Shown here one piece after another: positions 41,982-50,032 of a DNA stretch of 64,000 nucleotides; the stretch's first letter is position 1; every line of letters starts with the position of its first letter. The notes beneath the pieces were generated by a model that was given only the letters and a program-made list of their open reading frames with translations, was not told the origin of the DNA and did not search any database. Both the position numbers and the translations under genes were made by a program. This stretch comes from DATAVB01 sp036267955 (GTDB lineage Bacteria; Actinomycetota; Actinomycetes; Mycobacteriales; QHCD01). The stretch covers positions 15,138 through 79,137 of the forward strand of contig DATAVB010000136.1 of assembly GCA_036267955.1 (NCBI GenBank), given 5' to 3'.

Positions 41982-43366
41982 CCGACTTCCGGACCGTCCT
42001 CTATATCGTGGCGTTTGCGCTGTTCATTTACGGCCTGATGGGGTTGACCGGTCCGCGCACCGCGGTCCGCGGCAACTGGATCGCGGCGACCGGAATGGTC
42101 ATCGCCATCGTGGCGACCCTGCTGACCCCGCATACCGGAAACTGGCCGCTGATCGCGCTCGGCCTTGTTCTCGGCGCACTGGTCGGAGTGCCGGCGGCGC
42201 GTCAGGTGAAGATGACCGCGATGCCGCAGATGGTGGCGCTCTTCAACGGCGTCGGCGGCGGCGCGGTCGCACTCATTTCGTGGGCCGAGTTCCGGCATTC
42301 CGGCGGCTTCGCCGGCGATCCGGCGTACGTCACGGTCGCGTCACTCTTCGCGACGATCATCGGCGCGATCTCCTTCTGGGGCTCGCTCGTCGCATTCGGG
42401 AAGCTGCAGGAAATCATTCCGGGCCGGCCGATCAGCGCCGGGCGACTGCAGCAGCCGCTGAATATCCTGCTGCTGGCCGCCGCTCTTGCCTGCGCGATTG
42501 CCATCGGTGTCGGCGGCCATCAGGAAATACTGATAGTCGGCGTGCTGGTATTCGCCGCCGTGCTCGGCCTGGTCGTGGTGTTGCCGATCGGCGGCGCCGA
42601 CATGCCCGTGGTGGTGTCGCTGTTGAACGCCTGCACCGGGCTGTCGGCCGCCGCGACCGGGCTGGCTCTGAACAATACGGCGATGATCGTCGCCGGAATG
42701 ATCGTCGGCGCCTCGGGTTCAATCCTGACCGACCAGATGGCCAAGGCGATGAACCGGTCGATCGTGTCCATTGTGGCCGGTGGATTCGGCGGCGAGACAA
42801 CGATTGTCGCGGCGACCGGAGACGGGATCGAACGCACGGTCCGGTCCGCCAGCGCCTCGGATGCGGCGATCCAGATGGCCTACGCCAACCGGGTCATCGT
42901 GGTGCCCGGGTACGGAATGGCGGTCGCCCAGGCCCAGCACGTGGTCCGGGACCTGGCGAAACTGCTGGCCGACAAGGGGGTCGAGGTCACCTACGCGATC
43001 CATCCGGTGGCCGGCCGGATGCCCGGTCACATGAACGTCCTGCTCGCCGAGGCCGATGTGCCGTACGAGCAGTTGAAGGACATGGACGACGTCAACGACG
43101 AATTTTCCCGGACCGATGTCGCATTGGTGGTGGGCGCCAACGACGTCACCAATCCCGCCGCCCGCAACGATCCGAGCTCGCCCATCCACGGCATGCCCAT
43201 TCTCGATGTCGACCACGCGAAATCGGTGATCGTCCTCAAACGCTCGATGAACACCGGGTTCGCCGGCATCGAAAATCAGCTCTATTACAACCCGAAGACC
43301 TCCATGCTCTTCGGCGATGCGAAATCGATGGTCAGCGCGGTCATCGAGGAGCTCAAGGCGGTCTAG
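41978..43366 (+). CDS. pntB: NAD(P) transhydrogenase subunit beta
   Basis: The 462-residue subunit has eight or nine membrane helices and a C-terminal NADP-binding dIII domain. Conserved stretches are MVALFNGVGGGAVALIS, GGADMPVVVSLLNACTGLSAAATG, VIVVPGYGMAVAQAQH and RSMNTGFAGIENQLYY. GTG 41978 overlaps the pntAB stop. The 3' end overlaps a convergent gene by 4 bp. Confidence 0.96.
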   Translation: MTDFRTVLYIVAFALFIYGLMGLTGPRTAVRGNWIAATGMVIAIVATLLTPHTGNWPLIALGLVLGALVGVPAARQVKMTAMPQMVALFNGVGGGAVALISWAEFRHSGGFAGDPAYVTVASLFATIIGAISFWGSLVAFGKLQEIIPGRPISAGRLQQPLNILLLAAALACAIAIGVGGHQEILIVGVLVFAAVLGLVVVLPIGGADMPVVVSLLNACTGLSAAATGLALNNTAMIVAGMIVGASGSILTDQMAKAMNRSIVSIVAGGFGGETTIVAATGDGIERTVRSASASDAAIQMAYANRVIVVPGYGMAVAQAQHVVRDLAKLLADKGVEVTYAIHPVAGRMPGHMNVLLAEADVPYEQLKDMDDVNDEFSRTDVALVVGANDVTNPAARNDPSSPIHGMPILDVDHAKSVIVLKRSMNTGFAGIENQLYYNPKTSMLFGDAKSMVSAVIEELKAV

Positions 43367-43842
43367 CGGGAGAAGTCCATGATCCAGTTGGTTTCCCAGC
43401 CGGGCTGGCCGTCCGTGGAGTACGCCTGTTCCCAGCGGGCGCTGGTCGGGGTGATGTTCGACCAGATAAACCGGCAGCGAATCCGCCCGCCGTCGTGGAG
43501 GTCCTCGCCGTGGAATTCGCCGCGACCGTCAGCGCCGAATCGGCCCGTCACCGGCGGGGTCAACCGGCCGTCCCGGCCGTTCACCCAGTTCAACGACCAA
43601 TCCCGGCTCTCCGGCTCGTACAACCGCAGGGTCAGCGCGGTAAATCCCTTGCTGGGAAAGGTGATCTCGTCCAGGTTGGCGGCACCGCCGAAGAGCCGCT
43701 GACATTCTGAGGTCGCCGGGAACTCGTCCCAGTCGTCGCCTCCGGTGAGCGGTGTGCTGAGTCGCCGGTTGCGCACCTCCCAGGAGCCGAGCAGGAAGTC
43801 GAAGTCGCCGACGCCAGCACCTGTGGGCATTGCATGAGTCAT
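43363..43842 (-). CDS. lipocalin-like hypothetical protein (DUF1579-type)
   Basis: The 159-residue protein starts with GDFDFLLGSWEVRNRRL and contains WSLNWVNGRDGRL and the tail WEQAYSTDGQPGWETNWIMDF. The FLLGSW start and beta-rich body suit the DUF1579/THAP4-like lipocalin fold. Ligand unknown. It is divergent from the WYL regulator gene with one palindrome between them, so it is a likely target of that regulator. Confidence 0.75.
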   Translation of the reverse strand: MTHAMPTGAGVGDFDFLLGSWEVRNRRLSTPLTGGDDWDEFPATSECQRLFGGAANLDEITFPSKGFTALTLRLYEPESRDWSLNWVNGRDGRLTPPVTGRFGADGRGEFHGEDLHDGGRIRCRFIWSNITPTSARWEQAYSTDGQPGWETNWIMDFSR

Positions 43843-43895
43843 CTGTGTTCCTTCACCAGTCGGAGGATCGGTACGGGCACGCTAGCTCGAGTCCC

Positions 43896-43912
43896 CTGAC
43901 AGGTTGTGTCAG
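43896..43912. promoter_or_regulatory. candidate operator CTGACA-N5-TGTCAG
   Basis: This perfect 6-5-6 inverted repeat lies between the divergent DUF1579-like gene and the WYL regulator gene, 22 nt before the regulator ATG. It is well placed for autorepression. Confidence 0.55.
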
Positions 43913-43934
43913 TAGATCGAGAGACACTTCAGAT

Positions 43935-44930
43935 ATGCGTGCGAGCAGATTGCTGTCGGTCCTGTTACTCCTGCAGGCAAAGGGTTCGATGACCGCCCAT
44001 CAGCTGGCCGACGAGCTCGGTGTCTCGGTCCGGACGGTCTATCGGGACGTAGAGTCACTCGGTGCCGCCGGCGTTCCGATCTACGGAGCGGCCGGTCACG
44101 ACGGCGGATACCGGCTGGTCGACGGCTACCGGACCCGACTCACCGGGCTGACCAGTGACGAGGCCGAGGCGATTTTCCTCACCGGTCTGCCCGGTCCGGC
44201 CGCCGACCTCGGTCTCGGCACGGTGCTGGCCACGGCGCAGCTGAAGCTGATGGCGGCGCTCCCGGACGAGTCGCGGCAGAGCGCCGGGCGGATTCGGCAG
44301 GGCTTCCATCTCGATCCATCCGGCTGGTACGCCGCCACGGACGTCCCGCCCCGGCTGGCCACCGTCGCCGACGCCGTCTGGAGACGACGTCGGGTCCGGA
44401 TGCGATACAGCCGCTGGGAGGCGCCGCAGGAGGTGACCCGAACGGTGCAGCCGTACGGGATCGTGCTCAAGGGCGGACTCTGGTATCTGGTGGCCGCCAG
44501 GTCCGGCTCGATCCGGACCTACCGGATCTCCCAGATCGCCCGGGCCACGGTCCTCGACGATGGGTTCGACCTCCCCGACGGCTTCGACCTGGCCGCGCAT
44601 TGGCTGGCCTATCTGGACGACTTCGACCGCCGCCGCTACCACGGCGAGGCGACGATCCGGCTGACCGCGCGGGTCTTCGACCGGTTGCCCGACCTGCTCG
44701 AACCAGCCGTGATCCGGGCCGCGCGGGCCAGCGCGCGGCCGGCCGATCCGGACGGACGGATCGTGGTCAGCATTCCGACAGAGTCGGCCGAGCACTCCAT
44801 CCGTACGCTGCTTCCGCTCGGTGCCGAGGCGGAGGTGCTGGCACCGGCGGAGTTACGCGAGCGATTCGCCGACGCAATCGGCGCGTTGGCCGACCTCTAC
44901 CACCGGCCCGGACCGGCCGACGTCGACTGA
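43935..44930 (+). CDS. YafY-type HTH/WYL-domain transcriptional regulator
   Basis: The 331-residue protein has an N-terminal DeoR/HTH_11 domain (LLLQAKGSMTAHQLADELGVSVRTVYRDVESLGAAGVPI), a WYL domain (TVQPYGIVLKGGLWYLVAA) and a C-terminal WCX region. Such regulators usually control the divergent gene. A palindrome lies 22 nt upstream. ATG 43935 is chosen over an upstream frame that would overlap the divergent gene. The Leu at about residue 307 is encoded by TTA (44853). Confidence 0.92.
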   Translation: MRASRLLSVLLLLQAKGSMTAHQLADELGVSVRTVYRDVESLGAAGVPIYGAAGHDGGYRLVDGYRTRLTGLTSDEAEAIFLTGLPGPAADLGLGTVLATAQLKLMAALPDESRQSAGRIRQGFHLDPSGWYAATDVPPRLATVADAVWRRRRVRMRYSRWEAPQEVTRTVQPYGIVLKGGLWYLVAARSGSIRTYRISQIARATVLDDGFDLPDGFDLAAHWLAYLDDFDRRRYHGEATIRLTARVFDRLPDLLEPAVIRAARASARPADPDGRIVVSIPTESAEHSIRTLLPLGAEAEVLAPAELRERFADAIGALADLYHRPGPADVD

Positions 44931-44932
44931 GC

Positions 44933-45379
44933 TCACGCGACGTTGCGGTTGCGCGGCGTCATCTCGTGCGGCTCCTGATCGGTGTCCTCGATCCCGAAGC
45001 TGATGATCCGCCGCGGATGGATCCGGATAAACCCGCTGTCAAGCCCGCCGCCGGGGCCGGACGCCGCGGCGACCGTCTCGGCGTACCCGCGGATCTCCAG
45101 ACACCTGACCCGACGCGGTCGGATCGAGGGCACATCGTCGACCACGAACGCCACCCGGCCGTTGTCCTCGATATTGCGGTATTTCCGGCTCCGCGACATG
45201 TTGAAGCCGTACACGTCGATCGACGCAGTCTCGGCGTTGTAGCTGAATCCGACCGGGCTCACCTGCAGCGTCCCGTCCGGTTGCACGGTCGCCATCCGAC
45301 CTAATTCCTGGGTGGTGAGGTAGTCGATTTCGGCCGGGCTGAACGGCCCTTCGCTGACGGGCATATCACTCACAGGCAT
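44933..45379 (-). CDS. PPOX-class F420/FMN-dependent protein
   Basis: The 148-residue split-barrel protein has FSPAEIDYLTTQELGRMATVQPDGTLQVSPVGFSYNAET, SRKYRNIEDNGRVAFVVDDV and FIRIHPRRIISFGI. This is the pattern of PPOX-class F420-dependent enzymes in actinobacteria. It overlaps or abuts the stop of the upstream zinc-free dehydrogenase gene, so the two are co-transcribed. Substrate unknown. ATG 45364 is an alternative start. Confidence 0.88.
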   Translation of the reverse strand: MPVSDMPVSEGPFSPAEIDYLTTQELGRMATVQPDGTLQVSPVGFSYNAETASIDVYGFNMSRSRKYRNIEDNGRVAFVVDDVPSIRPRRVRCLEIRGYAETVAAASGPGGGLDSGFIRIHPRRIISFGIEDTDQEPHEMTPRNRNVA

Positions 45380-45381
45380 GA

Positions 45382-46344
45382 TCACACTTCCAACAGGGTC
45401 TTGCCGAGGACCTCGCGGGCCTCGATCGCGGAATGGGCAGCTGCGGCGCGATCCAGCGGAAGGGTCCGCCCGATCGTCGGTCTGATCCGGCCGGCCGCGG
45501 CCTCGGCCAGAGCTCGTTCGGTGAGTGCCGTGGCGAGGGCGGGTTCCAGTTGTACGAGCTCGATCCCGTGCACGGTGATGTCGCGACGGGCGGCCCCCTC
45601 CGGCACATTGTCGGCGAATCCGCCGCCGGGCGCGCCATAGGCGAAGAATCGGCCGCCGTCGACGGTCAATCCGAACGCGACCGCCCCGATCTCGCCGCCG
45701 GCACCGTCCAACACCACGTCCACCGAACCACCCAATGCCACGGCGACCCGGTCGGCCCAGCCGGGCTCGGAGTAGTCGACGGCGCCGTCAGCCCCGACAT
45801 CCCGGGCCAGCGCCAGCTTCCGCTCGCCCCGGGCGGCCGCGGCAACCCGCCCGCCGGCGGCGTGCGCCAACTGCACCAGCAGGCTGCCGAGACCGCCGGC
45901 CGCCGCGGTGACCAGGACCCGCTCGCCCGGCTTGATCGAGGCTGCGTCCGCGAGCCGCAGCGCGGTACGACCGTCGGTCAGCAGGGCGGCCGCATCGGCC
46001 AGGCCCAGCTCGTCCGGCACCGTGACCAGGCCGGCCAAGGGCGCCACCGCCTGCTCCGCGTACGCATCGGTCACGTCGGCGATGACCCGCCGGCCGATCC
46101 AGGCCGGGTCCACGTCCGCGCCGACCGAACGTACGGTGCCGGCCACTCCCACGCCTGGCACGTAGGGCGGCGTCACCGGGAACCAGTTCCGCGCCGCGCC
46201 GCGCCGGATCTGGGTGTCGAGGAACAACGTCGGTACGAACGCGACGTCGATCACCGCCTCCCCGCGACCAGCCGCCGGATCGGGGCTTTCGAGCACCCCG
46301 AGCACCTCGGGTCCGCCGAACCGCGCTGCCTGCACCACCCGCAT
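45382..46344 (-). CDS. MDR-family zinc-binding-type oxidoreductase (quinone reductase-like)
   Basis: The 320-residue dehydrogenase has MRVVQAARFGGPEVL, PYVPGVGVAGTV, VLVTAAAGGLGSLLVQLAHAAGG and DYSEPGWADRV, typical of the QOR-like MDR branch. No structural zinc Cys are seen. ATG 46344 follows GAGGAGG. It is divergent from a MerR/SoxR-like regulator with a SoxR-type operator between, so it probably belongs to that regulon. Confidence 0.9.
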   Translation of the reverse strand: MRVVQAARFGGPEVLGVLESPDPAAGRGEAVIDVAFVPTLFLDTQIRRGAARNWFPVTPPYVPGVGVAGTVRSVGADVDPAWIGRRVIADVTDAYAEQAVAPLAGLVTVPDELGLADAAALLTDGRTALRLADAASIKPGERVLVTAAAGGLGSLLVQLAHAAGGRVAAAARGERKLALARDVGADGAVDYSEPGWADRVAVALGGSVDVVLDGAGGEIGAVAFGLTVDGGRFFAYGAPGGGFADNVPEGAARRDITVHGIELVQLEPALATALTERALAEAAAGRIRPTIGRTLPLDRAAAAHSAIEAREVLGKTLLEV

Positions 46345-46380
46345 CGTGCACCCTCCTCGTCCGCTGCCTCCCACCGTAGA

Positions 46381-46400
46381 ACCTCAACAAATGTTGAAGT
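46381..46400. promoter_or_regulatory. SoxR-like operator
   Basis: ACCTCAACAAATGTTGAAGT is a 20-nt near-perfect inverted repeat, close to the known SoxR box type CCTCAA...TTGAGG. It lies between the divergent MDR oxidoreductase and MerR-family genes. Confidence 0.7.
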
Positions 46401-46438
46401 CAAGTCGTGAAGCAGACATGATGGGGCCGGAGGTGCAC

Positions 46439-46885
46439 ATGTCGATTCCAGTGTCGATCGAAGCGTCGGTGCCAAGCGCCGAAGAACCGGCCGAGTTCAC
46501 CGTCGGACAGGTGGCCGAGCTCAGCGGCACGTCCAGCTCGGCGGTCCGGTTCTACGAGAAGCACGGTCTGATCCACAGTGAGCGGACGTCGGGAAATCAA
46601 CGTCGATATCGGTCCGATGTGTCCTGCCGGATCAGGATGATCCGGGTCGCCCAGCGGATTGGAATGTCGGTCGCCGAGATCGGCGCTGCGTTGCGACTCC
46701 TGCCCGAGGACCGCCGGCCGGATTTCGCCGACTGGGGCCGGCTGTCGGCTCATCTGCGCGCCGAGGTCGCCATCCGGATCAATCAGCTCGAGCAGGTGCT
46801 CACCGAGATGGAGGGCGGCGAGAAGCTCTGCGAGCTGCCCGGGGTAAGCGCCGAGGACCGGCCGACCCGCCGCCGGGTCAGCTGA
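46439..46885 (+). CDS. MerR-family regulator, SoxR-like but without the iron-sulphur cysteines
   Basis: The 148-residue protein has a MerR helix-turn-helix (FTVGQVAELSGTSSSAVRFYEKHGLI), the SoxR-type NQRRYRSDVSCRIRMIRVAQRIGMSVAEIGAAL and a dimer helix. SoxR carries a CxxCxCxxxxxC cluster in its tail. Here the tail reads GGEKLCELPGV with one Cys only, so a [2Fe-2S] centre cannot form in the usual way. ATG 46439 has GGAGG upstream; ATG 46418 would add seven residues. It probably regulates the divergent dehydrogenase and PPOX genes. Confidence 0.88.
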   Translation: MSIPVSIEASVPSAEEPAEFTVGQVAELSGTSSSAVRFYEKHGLIHSERTSGNQRRYRSDVSCRIRMIRVAQRIGMSVAEIGAALRLLPEDRRPDFADWGRLSAHLRAEVAIRINQLEQVLTEMEGGEKLCELPGVSAEDRPTRRRVS

Positions 46886-47008
46886 GCTCGCTCAACCAAT
46901 CGGACGCCGCGATTTCGCGGCTGGCGGTTCCGTCACCGGTATAGTCCGGCCCGATAGCCTGGGTCGCGGTGCGATCCGGCGTCGGGGGAATCACGGAACG
47001 GTTGGTTG

Positions 47009-47584
47009 ATGAGGACATTTCTTGGCCTGTCGGTGCTGGCGCTGGCGCTTGGAATCACCGGTTGTAGCAAGGTCACGGCCGGGACCGGCACGCCCGGGGC
47101 GGCGCCGGTTGCCAGCTCACTGCCGTCCGCTCCTTCCTCGACGCTTCCATCGCCGACCATGTCCTCGCCCGCTTCCCCGACCCCGTCGGACGACGTACCA
47201 AGCATCGGAGACCCCGGCCCGTCGGCCACGCCGAGCCACCATCGGACCGCCACGCCATCGAAGTCCCCCAAGCCGAAGCCAAAGCCGAAGAAGCCCGCCG
47301 ATCCGGTGCACGTCGTCGGAGCCTATTTCAACGCCATCAATTCCCACGACTACGCCAAGGCCTGGAAGCTGACCAATGGCTCGCTCGGGAGTTCGTACAA
47401 ATCCTTTGTGGCGGGATTCGCCGCCACCGATCGCGATGTGGCGACCATAAAGTCCGACGGCGGCAGCACGGTGCAGGTCGACCTCGTCGCATTCCAGACC
47501 GATGGCTCGCACAAGCATTACGCCGGCACTTTTTCGGTCAGCCACGGCCTCATCACCGCCGCCCATCTCAAGCCTGCGGGGTAA
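47009..47584 (+). CDS. lipoprotein with Ser/Pro-rich linker
   Basis: The 191-residue protein has a lipoprotein signal (FLGLSVLALALGITGC), a Ser/Pro/Thr-rich linker with a Lys-Pro run (residues 40-95) and a C-terminal folded domain (VVGAYFNAINSHDYAKAWKL), of the NTF2/SnoaL-like type seen in many actinobacterial lipoproteins. It should sit on the outer membrane face. Function unknown. It is probably monocistronic. Confidence 0.8.
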   Translation: MRTFLGLSVLALALGITGCSKVTAGTGTPGAAPVASSLPSAPSSTLPSPTMSSPASPTPSDDVPSIGDPGPSATPSHHRTATPSKSPKPKPKPKKPADPVHVVGAYFNAINSHDYAKAWKLTNGSLGSSYKSFVAGFAATDRDVATIKSDGGSTVQVDLVAFQTDGSHKHYAGTFSVSHGLITAAHLKPAG

Positions 47585-47684
47585 TGCCTCGGCGCCCTGG
47601 CGCAGATGTTCGACGAAGGCGCAGTCTCCGGCCCGGAACCGGGGTCCGCCCAGCACACGGCATTGAGGGTGCGAATTCCCAGCG

Positions 47685-48077
47685 CTACTGCAGATATGCG
47701 GTTTCGCCGGCGACCGGATTGTAGATCGAGAGAATGCGCCGATTCCCTTCCTTGCTGTGCAACCAGGCGCGCAGCAGCGCTTCCCGGCGCTCCTGCGCGC
47801 GAGCGGTGAGATCCAGATAGCACTCCTGCGTCCCCGGATTGACCCACGTGCCCAGATAGACCCCGCCTCCGGTCAGGACCGGCAGATTGGCCTCGATGTA
47901 CGACCGGACGGCGGAGCCGAGATCCTCCAGCGGCACGACTTGGGTGCGGTCGGGATGGCGCGGGAAGTACCAGTAATCCTCCGCGGTCAGCAGGCGACCC
48001 TCGGCCAGATCCGCGGTCGCCCCGCCCTTCTCGAGCGTGATGCTGACGATGAGGTCCAGCAGCTCCTCAAACGGCAT
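47685..48077 (-). CDS. conserved hypothetical protein, 130 aa
   Basis: The protein begins MPFEELLDLIVSITLEKGGATADL and contains EDYWYFPRHPDRTQVVPLEDL, LPVLTGGGVYLGTWVNPGTQECYLDL and GNRRILSIYNPVAGETAYLQ. It has no signal peptide. The even spread of strands and helices suggests a real folded protein. I do not recognise the family. It stands alone between a lipoprotein gene and the SDR gene. Confidence 0.65.
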   Translation of the reverse strand: MPFEELLDLIVSITLEKGGATADLAEGRLLTAEDYWYFPRHPDRTQVVPLEDLGSAVRSYIEANLPVLTGGGVYLGTWVNPGTQECYLDLTARAQERREALLRAWLHSKEGNRRILSIYNPVAGETAYLQ

Positions 48078-48191
48078 GCCGGCGACCCTAACACCGGTAA
48101 TCGGGTGCGAAACCGGTGATCTCGATGTTCACGCCTGCGTCCTGCGGAGCTGACCTAGGATTCGAGGCACCAACCTCGGATCGGAGTCTCC

Positions 48192-48959
48192 ATGCCTGTG
48201 CTCGACACCTTCAGCCTGGCCGGCCAGGTCGCCGTGGTGACCGGCGCCAGCCGTGGCATCGGCCGGGCGCTGGCGCAGGCGGTCGGTGAGGCCGGCGCGA
48301 AGGTCGCGGTGACCGCCCGGACGCTCGAGCCGGCCGAGCGGACGGCCGAGGAGTTGCGGGCGGCGGGCATCGACAGCGTCGGATTCGCCCTCGAGGTGAC
48401 CGATCCCGGACAGGTCACCGAGGTGATCGACGGGGTCGTCGAGCACTACGGCCAGCTCGACGTGCTCGTCAACAATGCCGGCATGAGCATTGCCACGACG
48501 GCGCTGGAAACCACCGAGGAGATCTTCCGCGAGGTGCTCAACACCAACCTCGACGGGGTGTGGCGGTGCTCGGTCGCGGCGGCGAAACACATGTCGCGGG
48601 CCGGCTCCGGCACGATCGTGAACGTCGGCTCGATGTCCGCGACGATCGTCAACAAACCACGCTGGCAGGCCCCGTACCTCGCCTCCAAGGCCGCCGTACA
48701 TCAGCTGACCAAGGCGCACGCGGCCGAATGGGCGCCGCTCGGGATCCGGGTCAACGCGCTCGCTCCCGGCTACATCCTGACCGAGGCGTCCCCGGTGGAC
48801 CAGCCGGAGTTCTACCCGTACTGCGTGGAGCCCGCGGCGATGAAGCGCTGGGGACTGCCGGCCGAGCTCGGTCCGGCGACGGTATTCCTGGCCAGCGCCG
48901 CTTCCAGCTTCGCCACCGGCACGATTCTCGTCGTCGACGGCGGATTCACGCTTTTCTGA
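48192..48959 (+). CDS. short-chain dehydrogenase/reductase
   Basis: The 255-residue classical SDR has VVTGASRGIGRAL (cofactor loop), VLVNNAGMS, the catalytic S...Y..K in NVGSMSATIV and YLASKAAVHQL, and the FATGTILVVDGGF tail. It is 59 nt upstream of the Gfo/Idh gene and probably co-transcribed with it and the amidase. Such SDRs often oxidise sugars or polyols; substrate unknown. Confidence 0.93.
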   Translation: MPVLDTFSLAGQVAVVTGASRGIGRALAQAVGEAGAKVAVTARTLEPAERTAEELRAAGIDSVGFALEVTDPGQVTEVIDGVVEHYGQLDVLVNNAGMSIATTALETTEEIFREVLNTNLDGVWRCSVAAAKHMSRAGSGTIVNVGSMSATIVNKPRWQAPYLASKAAVHQLTKAHAAEWAPLGIRVNALAPGYILTEASPVDQPEFYPYCVEPAAMKRWGLPAELGPATVFLASAASSFATGTILVVDGGFTLF

Positions 48960-49018
48960 GCGACTTTCTCAGCTCCTATTTCTGAGTCCATTGTGGGCTC
49001 TGGCCCGGAGGTCACCGC

Positions 49019-50032
49019 ATGGTACGAATCGGGATTGTCGGCGCCGGAATCCGCGGCTCGCTGTTCGCCCGCGCACTGACCCAGCACGCCGACGTCGAGG
49101 TGGCCGCGATCTGCGACCGCAATGGCGCGCTGGCCCGGTCGGTGGCCGGTCAGCACGGGATCGCGGCCTTCGAGTCGCACACCGAGATGTACGCGCACGG
49201 CCTGGACGCGGTGGTCGTAGCGACGCCGGACTTCACCCACCGCGAGCCGGTCGTCGACGCCGCGGCGGCCGGGCTGCACATCATGGTGGAGAAACCGCTG
49301 GCCACGACCGGCGAGGACGCCCGCGCCATGGTGAAAGCGGTCGGCGTTGCCGGGGTCCGGGCGATGGTCGGTTTCGAAAACCGCTGGAATCCCCGGTTCA
49401 TCGCGGCCAAGGAATTGATCACCACTGGCCAACTCGGCGATATCGTCGGCCAGATAATGCATTTGAACGACACCCGGTTCGTCCCGACCGAAATGCTGTC
49501 CTGGAGCGCGAAGAGCTCGCCGGTCTGGTTTCTCATGCCACACACCCTCGACCTGGTCCGCTGGCTGTCCGGCAAGACAGTGCGCAGCGTGTACGCCCAG
49601 GGCGTCAAGAAAGTCCTCACCGCCGAGGGGATCGACACCTGGGACAGTGTCGACGTCGGGCTCACCTGCACCGACGGCACGACCGCGACGCTGCATTCCT
49701 CCTGGATCCTGCCGGTGTCCAACCCGGCGGTCTATGACCTGCGCTGCGAATTCGTCGGAACGCGGTCGGCCCTGCGGATCGAGGGCGCCGATCAGGGGCT
49801 GTCCCTGCTGGCCGACCGGCTGACCTGGCCGCAGTGGGGCGTGCAGGAGCGCGGCGGCCGCATCGCCGGCTTCCCGGTCGACATGGCGCACGACTTCGCC
49901 GATTACGTCCTCGGCCGGATCGACGACGTGCCGACGATGGCCGACGGTCTCATCGTCACGACGACCCTCGCCGCGGTCGACGAGAGTCTGCGCACCGGTC
50001 AACCGGTGCCCCTCAATGCGCTGGAGGTCTGA
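49019..50032 (+). CDS. Gfo/Idh/MocA-family oxidoreductase
   Basis: The 337-residue protein has an N-terminal Rossmann domain (RIGIVGAGIRGSLFARAL), DAVVVATPDFTH, the family EKPLA motif, and a C-terminal domain with PHTLDLVRWLSGKT. These enzymes oxidise sugars with NAD. Being 7 kb from sialidases and a NanA-like gene, it could act like E. coli YjhC or R. gnavus NanOx, which convert 2,7-anhydro-Neu5Ac to Neu5Ac; this is inference. The amidase gene starts at its stop codon (TGATG). Confidence 0.9.
   Translation: MVRIGIVGAGIRGSLFARALTQHADVEVAAICDRNGALARSVAGQHGIAAFESHTEMYAHGLDAVVVATPDFTHREPVVDAAAAGLHIMVEKPLATTGEDARAMVKAVGVAGVRAMVGFENRWNPRFIAAKELITTGQLGDIVGQIMHLNDTRFVPTEMLSWSAKSSPVWFLMPHTLDLVRWLSGKTVRSVYAQGVKKVLTAEGIDTWDSVDVGLTCTDGTTATLHSSWILPVSNPAVYDLRCEFVGTRSALRIEGADQGLSLLADRLTWPQWGVQERGGRIAGFPVDMAHDFADYVLGRIDDVPTMADGLIVTTTLAAVDESLRTGQPVPLNALEV

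Noticed and set aside
46439..46885. Classical SoxR with [2Fe-2S] cluster
   Set aside because: The C-terminal Cys cluster is absent; only one Cys is left in that region.
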